Assembly (NCBI GenBank): GCA_027083075.1
Contig: JALWQQ010000120.1
Span: forward strand, 1-5,688
DNA: 5,688 bases
Source of the DNA: Campylobacteraceae bacterium
GTDB taxonomy: Bacteria > Campylobacterota > Campylobacteria > Campylobacterales > Sulfurovaceae
Direction: 5' to 3'
Below, piece by piece: positions 1 through 4,716 of this stretch. The notes beneath the pieces were generated by a model. That model was not told where the DNA came from and ran no database searches. It was given only the letters and a program-made list of their open reading frames with translations. Numbering within the stretch: the stretch's first letter is position 1; each line of letters starts with the position of its first letter. A program made the position numbers and the translations under genes.

Positions 1-152
1 CCTTGGTAACCGCTCACCGTTATAGAAAATCCAAGGCGCTACCGGGTGTCTACTCAAAAGCGCATGCAAGAGACGGGTATCGCACCTATATCGGCATCTG
101 GGCGACGATGCTTACAGGCGCTTGGGTCTATAGCCTACTCTTTATCTTCTAA
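1..152 (+). CDS. C-terminal end of an unidentified membrane protein (partial)
   Basis: The reading frame starting at base 3 stays open for 49 codons to TAA at 150-152, so this is the tail of a gene that begins before the window. The visible part has a strongly basic stretch (HRYRKSK, then KAHARDGYR) followed by about 20 mostly hydrophobic residues rich in Ile, Leu, Trp, Phe and Tyr that run to the very end, LLFIF. This is a final transmembrane helix. By the positive-inside rule the basic loop would be cytoplasmic and the C-terminus periplasmic. Its stop overlaps the start of the next gene (TAATG), which suggests translational coupling and one operon. I do not recognise the family from this fragment. 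Coding status is well supported by the open frame, composition and coupling; function is unknown. Confidence 0.7.
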   Translation, partial: LVTAHRYRKSKALPGVYSKAHARDGYRTYIGIWATMLTGAWVYSLLFIF

Positions 153-619
153 TGATGCAACAGCGCAAAAAAGTCGCCGTGTCGGCTTGCCTGCTGGGTA
201 ACCCGTGTCGCTATGACGGCACCGATAGAAAAAACGACACACTGCTTTCGCTTTTGAAAGATGTCGATATTGTTGCCTTTTGTCCCGAAGATCACTGTTT
301 CGGTACCCCGCGTCCGACGATCGATCTGGTTGAGACCGAGGCAGGCGCAAGGGCGATTTCGAGTCGTCAAGGACAAGATGTCACCTTTGCGATCGAGGGC
401 TATGCCGATGCCTTTTTCAAGGCACATCAAGATATCACGCTTTTTATCGGCAAAGATAGAAGCCCGAGTTGCGGGGTGTGTAGCGCTTCCGTGTGGGATG
501 CACAAGGCGATCTATTGCGCATCGATGCACCGGGCATCATGGCAAAAAAGGCGATCGAACACGGCATCGAGGCGATCGATGCGGAGGCGTTTGTAAAGGA
601 GAAGAGTCGATGCGATTAG
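152..619 (+). CDS. DUF523 family protein (YbbK/TudS-like, probable [4Fe-4S] thiouracil desulfidase type)
   Basis: A cytoplasmic protein of 155 residues, the usual DUF523 length. Family signatures in order: SACLLGNPCRYDG at residues 11-23, CPE at 44-46 followed by TPRPTIDL, GQDVT at 74-78, and SPSCG at 104-108. Cys13, Cys44 and Cys107 match the three conserved cysteines that hold a [4Fe-4S] cluster in the characterised member TudS, which removes sulfur from 2-thiouracil. Glu46 and Ser104 sit where TudS has proposed catalytic residues (from memory). The usual GGLPxPR stretch is varied here to HCFGTPRP, and there are extra cysteines at 19, 49, 110 and 154. The start is the first of two tandem ATGs, 152 or 155. 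No Shine-Dalgarno is visible, so it probably relies on reinitiation from the preceding gene, whose stop it overlaps. It ends inside the protease gene. Family assignment is firm; the actual substrate is unproven. Confidence 0.9.
   Translation: MMQQRKKVAVSACLLGNPCRYDGTDRKNDTLLSLLKDVDIVAFCPEDHCFGTPRPTIDLVETEAGARAISSRQGQDVTFAIEGYADAFFKAHQDITLFIGKDRSPSCGVCSASVWDAQGDLLRIDAPGIMAKKAIEHGIEAIDAEAFVKEKSRCD
596..601 (+). promoter_or_regulatory. Ribosome binding site that fixes the protease start
   Basis: AAGGAG lies 8 nt before the ATG at 610, inside the end of the DUF523 gene. It supports 610 rather than the longer in-frame start at 493, whose extra 39 residues are Arg/His/Cys-rich, would bury the signal peptide, and are a shadow of the DUF523 frame. 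Confidence 0.8.
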
Positions 620-2076
620 CCATAGTGTTGCTACTGTTTACCGCCTTGCTTTTCGGGGTACAGACACCCCCGCTTAAGGCAGACGATACGATCAAACAGG
701 CGATCGTCAAGATCTATACGGTTGCAAAGGTGCCCGACTATATCTCACCGTGGAATGCGACGATGCGCAAAAGCACGGGGTCTGGCTCTATCATCGCTTT
801 CGAGGGCAAAAAATATATCTTGACCAATGCCCATGTGGTAGCGGATCAAGCCTTTATCGAGGTGCAGCGCTACGGTGAGCGCAAGCGCTATATCGCTACG
901 GTGGCGGCAGTGTCACACCAAGCGGATTTGGCACTTTTGCAGGTAGAGAAGCAGGCGTTTTTCAAGGGGGTAACGCCACTTGACTTAGGTACGCTTCCTT
1001 ATGTGGAGCAGCGCATCGTTGTTTACGGCTACCCGATGGGCGGCAATACTCTTTCGGCTACGATCGGAGTGGTCTCTCGCGTAGAGCACCATGTCTATGC
1101 CCATAGCGGCGAATCGTTTTTGTCGGTGCAGGTCGATGCGGCGGTCAATCCGGGCAACAGCGGCGGTCCGGCTATCTCCGGCGGTAAGATCGTCGGCGTA
1201 GCGATGCAGATGATTACCCGTTCGCAAAACATCGGTTATCTTGTACCCGTCACGATGGTGAGGCACTTCTTAGAGGACTTCAAAGATGGTAAGATCGACG
1301 GTTTTGCCGACTTGGGGCTGGTGACACAAAAGCTTACCAATCCTGCATTGCGCCGTTACTACAAGATCGATGAAAACCAAAGCGGTATCTTGGTCGATAA
1401 GCTGCTCTACCACTCTTCGTTTAGAGAGATTTTGCAACCGGGCGATATCTTGACTGCTGTCGACGGACACAAAATAGAGGATGACGGAACGGCGGAGTTT
1501 CGTAGGCACGAGTATACCAACTTCTACTACTTTGTCGACAAACATCAGATGGGCGAAGAGGTCTGCTTCGATCTCATAAGAGCGGGCAAGGCACTGCATC
1601 GTTGCGGCAAGCTTAAGTATCATGCCGACGATATGTTTTTGGTCAAAACGACACGATACGACAAGATGCCGACTTACTATATCTATGGCGGCTATGTCTT
1701 TTCGCCCGTGACGCGTAATCTCATTCGTGCAACGGCGCGCAATCGCGTGACACTGAGCTACTTGGCGTCACAGTATCAGACAGAACAAAAGCAAGAGATC
1801 GTCGCTCTGTTGAAGGTCTTAGCTTCCGATATGAGTCGCGGCTATTATGACTTTGCGCTTTGGCCCGTCGAAAAGATCAACGGAAAGCGTTTTGCTACCT
1901 TTAAAGCGTTTTATGATCTCTTGCGCCATGCCAAGGGTGACTATATTACTTTGGAAAACAAGCAAGGTGTTCGCGTAATCATTGACCGCAAAGAGGCGCT
2001 GGCAAAGACACCGGAGATCTTAAAAAAGTACAATATCGAGTTCGATCGCTCGGAGGATTTACGACACGGAAGATAG
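610..2076 (+). CDS. Exported HtrA/Deg-type serine protease with PDZ domain(s), Deg9-like
   Basis: A protein of 488 residues. Residues 1-24 look like a Sec signal peptide (Arg2, hydrophobic core 3-17, likely cut after LKA24), so the protease acts in the periplasm. A trypsin-like S1C domain follows (about 50-235) with a complete triad: His75 in TNAHVV, Asp106 in ADLALL and Ser184 in NPGNSGGP. Residues 236-340 form a PDZ domain (GILVDKLL, then LQPGDILTAVDG). Residues about 355-488 (YYIYGGYVFSPVTRNLI onward) resemble the divergent second PDZ of the Deg proteases best known from plants (Deg9/Deg10 type), rather than the tandem PDZ pair of DegP. The full-length match, including the TLSATIGVVSRVE-like stretch, supports this subtype. 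It probably degrades or refolds damaged envelope proteins, but targets are not visible. It overlaps the DUF523 gene by 10 nt and ends 2 nt from a convergent gene, so there is no room for a terminator. Confidence 0.93.
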   Translation: MRLAIVLLLFTALLFGVQTPPLKADDTIKQAIVKIYTVAKVPDYISPWNATMRKSTGSGSIIAFEGKKYILTNAHVVADQAFIEVQRYGERKRYIATVAAVSHQADLALLQVEKQAFFKGVTPLDLGTLPYVEQRIVVYGYPMGGNTLSATIGVVSRVEHHVYAHSGESFLSVQVDAAVNPGNSGGPAISGGKIVGVAMQMITRSQNIGYLVPVTMVRHFLEDFKDGKIDGFADLGLVTQKLTNPALRRYYKIDENQSGILVDKLLYHSSFREILQPGDILTAVDGHKIEDDGTAEFRRHEYTNFYYFVDKHQMGEEVCFDLIRAGKALHRCGKLKYHADDMFLVKTTRYDKMPTYYIYGGYVFSPVTRNLIRATARNRVTLSYLASQYQTEQKQEIVALLKVLASDMSRGYYDFALWPVEKINGKRFATFKAFYDLLRHAKGDYITLENKQGVRVIIDRKEALAKTPEILKKYNIEFDRSEDLRHGR

Positions 2077-2078
2077 CT

Positions 2079-2294
2079 TCAATGCTCTTTGCGAAATTGC
2101 GCCAACCACGCTTTATCCTCTTCGCTTAAGGTCTTGACGCGTTCGAGAAGCTTTGCTTTGATGCTTTGTAAATCCTTTATGCTCAAGTAGGTCAGTAGAT
2201 CGGGATTGATCGTCGGCTCCTCTTTTCCGTAGCTTATCAACGCTTCGATCTCTTGGAGTAGCTCTTCTTTGCTTTGGATATTTTTTTCACTCAT
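2079..2294 (-). CDS. Small helical conserved-looking hypothetical protein
   Basis: A protein of 71 residues, highly charged (many Glu and Lys), with no cysteine, signal peptide or membrane segment. Heptad-like patterns such as LQEIEALI and IKDLQSIKAKLLERV indicate two or three amphipathic helices. The end, LSEEDKAWLAQF, resembles small uncharacterised proteins I recall from Campylobacterota, but I cannot confirm this here. The ATG at 2294 is the only plausible start: an in-frame stop lies four codons upstream and the protein has no other Met. No good Shine-Dalgarno precedes it, so expression may be weak or use a short leader. Its stop lies 2 nt from that of the protease (convergent), and it diverges from the peroxiredoxin. 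No competing + strand frame exists, which supports it as real. Function unknown; a small regulator or adaptor is possible but unsupported. Confidence 0.72.
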   Translation of the reverse strand: MSEKNIQSKEELLQEIEALISYGKEEPTINPDLLTYLSIKDLQSIKAKLLERVKTLSEEDKAWLAQFRKEH

Positions 2295-2296
2295 TG

Positions 2297-2305
2297 TGAT
2301 ATACT
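2297..2305 (+). promoter_or_regulatory. Extended -10 promoter for the peroxiredoxin gene
   Basis: TGA-TATACT is a near-consensus extended -10, preceded by a T-rich run (2281-2287) and followed by a leader of about 36 nt to the ATG at 2348. No convincing -35 is present, as is usual for housekeeping promoters in Campylobacterota. It lies immediately beside the start codon of the divergent small gene (2292-2294), so the two transcription units may interfere. Confidence 0.6.
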
Positions 2306-2310
2306 ACCAA

Positions 2311-2335
2311 AGAAATTAAAAACTTAGAAATTAAA
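2311..2335 (+). repeat. Direct repeat AGAAATTAAA x2 in the peroxiredoxin leader
   Basis: Two exact 10-nt copies, 2311-2320 and 2326-2335, are separated by AACTT (15-nt period). They lie between the -10 element and the ribosome binding site, a position where a bound repressor could act. They do not match a regulator box I can name with confidence. In such AT-rich leader DNA chance is a real alternative. Confidence 0.35.
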
Positions 2336-2336
2336 G

Positions 2337-2342
2337 AAGGAG
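2337..2342 (+). promoter_or_regulatory. Ribosome binding site of the peroxiredoxin gene
   Basis: AAGGAG lies 5 nt before the ATG at 2348. Another ATG at 2344 is out of frame and too close to the site to be used, so 2348 is preferred. Confidence 0.7.
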
Positions 2343-2347
2343 TATGT

Positions 2348-2818
2348 ATGTTAGAAGTTGGTGATACGCTGCCCGATATCTGTTTGCCGAATCAAGATGA
2401 AGAGGAGATCTGCTTGCGTGATCTTAAGGGCAAGTGGATGGTGCTTTACTTTTATCCCAAGGACAATACACCGGGGTGTACGACGGAGGCGTGTGACTTT
2501 ACCGCGGCGTTACCCGATTTTGAAGGTTTGGATGCCGTGATCATCGGTGTAAGTCCCGATTCGCCCAAGCGCCATCGCAATTTTATCGAGAAACACAACT
2601 TAAAGATCACGCTCTTAAGCGATGAAGAGAAGGCGCTCTGCCAAGCGGTAGGGTGCTGGCAGCTAAAGAAAAATTACGGACGCGAGTATATGGGCGTAGT
2701 GCGCTCTACCTTTATCGTCGATCCCGAAGGGAAGATCGCCGCAAGATGGAAAAATGTCAAGGTCAAAGGGCATGTCGAGGCGGTCAAAGAGAAGCTTAAA
2801 GCGCTACAGGGAGCCTAA
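2348..2818 (+). CDS. bcp: Thioredoxin-dependent peroxiredoxin, Bcp/PrxQ type
   Basis: A cytoplasmic thiol peroxidase of 156 residues, the standard Bcp length. It reduces hydrogen peroxide and organic hydroperoxides, with electrons usually from thioredoxin. The thioredoxin fold is marked by VGDTLPDICLPNQD at the N-terminus, KGKWMVLYFYPKDNTPGCT at 27-45, GVSPDSP at 67-73 and RSTFIVD at 119-125. The peroxidatic cysteine is Cys44 in the PxxxT-C pocket (Pro37, Thr41), with Arg119 completing the site. Cys49, five residues on, is the typical resolving cysteine of this class. Cys98 and Cys103 add a second candidate near the helix where other PrxQ proteins place it, so the resolving residue is uncertain. 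Cys12 and Cys22 are extra. The gene has its own promoter and ribosome binding site and stands between a divergent small gene and a lipoprotein gene. Confidence 0.95.
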   Translation: MLEVGDTLPDICLPNQDEEEICLRDLKGKWMVLYFYPKDNTPGCTTEACDFTAALPDFEGLDAVIIGVSPDSPKRHRNFIEKHNLKITLLSDEEKALCQAVGCWQLKKNYGREYMGVVRSTFIVDPEGKIAARWKNVKVKGHVEAVKEKLKALQGA

Positions 2819-2833
2819 GAGTGTTTTTAGGTT
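2812..2833 (+). terminator. Weak stem-loop over the peroxiredoxin stop codon
   Basis: AGCCTAA (2812-2818) can pair with TTAGGTT (2827-2833), including one G-U pair, around an 8-nt loop. There is no T-run after the stem, so it is a poor intrinsic terminator. It may only slow transcription or protect the 3' end. Confidence 0.25.
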
Positions 2834-2862
2834 GTGAATGTAAAATAGTTTGTAGATATAAC
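2832..2862 (+). promoter_or_regulatory. Possible promoter before the lipoprotein gene
   Basis: TATAAC (2857-2862) or TAAAAT (2841-2846) could serve as a -10 in this AT-rich gap. TTGTGA at 2832 is a loose -35 but its spacing to TATAAC (19 nt) is poor. TATAAC would leave only about 10 nt of leader, too short to place the ribosome site comfortably, so TAAAAT fits better. The gene could also be read from the peroxiredoxin promoter. Confidence 0.3.
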
Positions 2863-2866
2863 AATT

Positions 2867-2874
2867 AAAAGGAG
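2867..2874 (+). promoter_or_regulatory. Ribosome binding site of the lipoprotein gene
   Basis: AAAAGGAG lies 5 nt before the ATG at 2880. The start places a typical lipoprotein signal peptide directly at the N-terminus. Confidence 0.7.
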
Positions 2875-2879
2875 AACAA

Positions 2880-4481
2880 ATGGTGCGTGTATATTACTTT
2901 GTAGTATTGATTGCATCGCTCATGTTGGTGGCTTGCGGTGGAGGCGGTGCTTCGGATGGGAATAATGCAATGACACCTTTGTCACCCGCAACGGGTGTAG
3001 GATATTATGTGGATGCTGCGGTAAAAGGTGTCAATTATCGTTGTGGTAACGAGAAAGGCATAACCGATGAAAACGGTACGTTTCTGTTTGAAAAGGGAAA
3101 AGGGTGTCGTTTTGAGTTGGGCGGTATACGATTGAAAGATGTGCCGTCGAATATTTTGGCAAACGGAGTTAAGATTGTCGAGGATAATTTGACTGTTGCG
3201 CGTTTTTTGCAATCTATCGATGTGGATGGTGATTTGAGCAACGGTATTCAAATTTCTTCAAAAGTGCGTCAAGCGCTCTTGGGTATACTTAAGAAAAACA
3301 GGCTAAATCGTGTACCGAAAGACGATATCGAGTTGCTAACCGTTGTGACGGAAATAGAGAATAATGTTAGCGATTTTAATGGTACGGTGAAGAGCAAAGC
3401 GGAGGTTATACAACATCTTGAGCACACCAAGATTCGTATAACCAAAGGGTTATTGAGGGGAAAAACACTCTATGGTGTCGGCTTTGATCGCAATAGTAGC
3501 AATCCCATCCTGTTTCGTATTCGATTTGACAGCAGCATGACACAAGTCAATGCGGAAGTGCTTAGCGGAGTGGATCGAGGAAAACGTTATGCTTCCGGTA
3601 TCAAGATACGTGGCAAGAGCGTTATTTTTACCGATCTTAACAATACACACCTCGGCATTTTGGGATTGAGGGAGGGATACTTGGCTGCAACTCTCTTTTT
3701 TGGAAATGGTGCACAACCGTTTAAAATGAGACTCTATCGTGATAAAGCAAAAGCCGAAGCCTATTTGAACGTTCTTCAAGGCGGTAGCAGCGGTTCGGTC
3801 TATTCCGCTGCATATTTAAAAAACTACTTTTCCAATAAAACGCTATACTATATTGATAAAGGCAAGGTGCACTCTGTTACTTTTAATCACAATGCTTCTA
3901 AAGTTTATTTTGACAATAACGACACGAAGATGATGCCCGTTGGCTTCGAGACTAATGCGATAAAAGTGTCGCAGAAAGAACGATTGGTTATTGATAAGAT
4001 CGGTAGCACGATAAAGGCGCATGATAGTAACGGCGAAATAACCTTGTATCTTAGTCGGCAAGATGCAAAAAGTGCCCTAACTGAAGCGGCAAACGGCAAT
4101 GACGGTACGCTTTATGCTTTGCTTGCCAATCATACCTTCTACACTAAGAGCAAAATGACTACTTATGATATCAACGGTACGATTTCCGGCATTCGGACTA
4201 TGATCAATGCACTCACCTTCCTGCCGAGCGGGATTTTAAACGTATCGACAATGCAAGACAACAATACAACCTTTGACAAAATTTTTCACTATACCGTTGT
4301 CGGAGATATGTTAACGGTTAGCGGGAAAAACAACACGAATAAAACCGTAACGGCACAACTGCATTACGAATATGTTGACGACATTGCAATCTACTTCACT
4401 GCGATATCAGATAACAATTCGACTAAGTCGGTTAAGTTGTATTTCAACCCATCCGATGCTATGGCGACATCGACACCTTGA
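2880..4481 (+). CDS. Large repeat-containing lipoprotein, function unknown
   Basis: A protein of 533 residues. Residues 1-19 are a lipoprotein signal with lipobox LVAC (Cys19), followed by Gly-Gly-Gly-Gly, so it is anchored in the envelope, probably the outer membrane. Residues 40-85 (YYVDAAVKGVNYRCG, then TDENGTFLFEKGKGC, then LGGIRL) form a small beta module with a likely Cys55-Cys76 disulfide. A stretch at 109-125, FLQSIDVDGDLSNGIQI, carries spaced Asp residues reminiscent of a calcium loop. The same pairing of elements occurs in many proteobacterial surface lipoproteins (from memory). Residues about 190-533 hold three related modules, each opening with a K/H-T-L/F-Y motif (195-198, 320-323, 418-421) and closing with an LY segment and Ala residues (285-294, 389-399, 520-529). 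The sequence is rich in Asn, Thr and Ser and poor in helix apart from about 125-160. No enzyme motif is seen; adhesion or a structural surface role is a guess. The DNA is more AT-rich than the first cluster. Confidence 0.9.
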   Translation: MVRVYYFVVLIASLMLVACGGGGASDGNNAMTPLSPATGVGYYVDAAVKGVNYRCGNEKGITDENGTFLFEKGKGCRFELGGIRLKDVPSNILANGVKIVEDNLTVARFLQSIDVDGDLSNGIQISSKVRQALLGILKKNRLNRVPKDDIELLTVVTEIENNVSDFNGTVKSKAEVIQHLEHTKIRITKGLLRGKTLYGVGFDRNSSNPILFRIRFDSSMTQVNAEVLSGVDRGKRYASGIKIRGKSVIFTDLNNTHLGILGLREGYLAATLFFGNGAQPFKMRLYRDKAKAEAYLNVLQGGSSGSVYSAAYLKNYFSNKTLYYIDKGKVHSVTFNHNASKVYFDNNDTKMMPVGFETNAIKVSQKERLVIDKIGSTIKAHDSNGEITLYLSRQDAKSALTEAANGNDGTLYALLANHTFYTKSKMTTYDINGTISGIRTMINALTFLPSGILNVSTMQDNNTTFDKIFHYTVVGDMLTVSGKNNTNKTVTAQLHYEYVDDIAIYFTAISDNNSTKSVKLYFNPSDAMATSTP

Positions 4482-4489
4482 GATGTCGC
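4464..4489 (+). terminator. Perfect 8-bp stem-loop spanning the lipoprotein stop codon
   Basis: GCGACATC (4464-4471) and GATGTCGC (4482-4489) are exact complements around a 10-nt loop that holds the TGA. No T-run follows directly; the first six Ts are at 4526-4531. It could be a weak or factor-assisted terminator, or a 3'-end stabiliser. Confidence 0.4.
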
Positions 4490-4661
4490 TTAAGATACTT
4501 ATCTAATCAAAATGGCAAAATAAGATTTTTTAAATTTACGTTATGATCGTATTTGTGCGGTTTCAAGTCGTACTCCGCAGCTTCTAGGTGACTGGTTAGC
4601 ATGGTTATTAGATACGATGCGATGTAGAATTGAATTTTGAGTTTCGGTTTAATCTAAACTA
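4490..4661. other. AT-rich intergenic region with a possible small RNA
   Basis: No convincing coding sequence. On the + strand TATGAT (4542-4547) could be a -10. It is followed by TGCGG (4556-4560) pairing with CCGCA (4575-4579) around a 14-nt loop, the most GC-rich part of the gap. No intrinsic terminator follows, so a separate small RNA is weakly supported. A long open frame from 4630 runs into the barrel gene but contains its promoter and is not taken as coding. Confidence 0.3.
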
Positions 4662-4670
4662 TGCTATACT
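4662..4670 (+). promoter_or_regulatory. Extended -10 promoter of the outer-membrane barrel gene
   Basis: TGC-TATACT is a near-consensus extended -10, with T-rich DNA upstream (4635-4650) and TTCGGT at 4643-4648 as a very loose -35 at 16 nt. It predicts a transcript start near 4677 and a leader of about 40 nt to the ATG at 4717. It lies inside the upstream extension of the reading frame, which argues against a start at 4630. Confidence 0.7.
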
Positions 4671-4704
4671 GAGCACAATTCGATATTTCGGTAATATTTT
4701 CAAA

Positions 4705-4709
4705 AAGGA
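4705..4709 (+). promoter_or_regulatory. Ribosome binding site that fixes the barrel protein start
   Basis: AAGGA lies 7 nt before the ATG at 4717. That start gives a clean signal peptide, while the alternative at 4630 adds 29 residues that precede the signal and overlap the promoter. Confidence 0.75.
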
Positions 4710-4716
4710 TAAACGA

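Noticed and set aside
149..505. 118-residue open frame on the - strand opposite the DUF523 gene
   Set aside because: It is antisense to a clear family member, has no family features, and arises from the same codon bias.
493..609. Upstream in-frame extension of the protease to an ATG at 493
   Set aside because: The extra residues are Arg/His/Cys-rich shadow sequence of DUF523, there is no ribosome site, and the signal peptide would be buried. Start 610 has AAGGAG at 8 nt.
985..1623. Two long - strand frames inside the protease gene
   Set aside because: They are shadows of a gene with a full catalytic triad and show no start signals or domains.
4500..4614. Inverted repeat TATCTAAT (4500-4507) and ATTAGATA (4607-4614)
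   Set aside because: Only 8 bp with about 99 nt between, in AT-rich DNA. Chance is likely, and no transposase, target duplication or further copies support a mobile element.
4630..4716. Upstream in-frame extension of the barrel protein to an ATG at 4630
   Set aside because: The extension contains the extended -10 promoter and would displace the signal peptide. Start 4717 has AAGGA at 7 nt.
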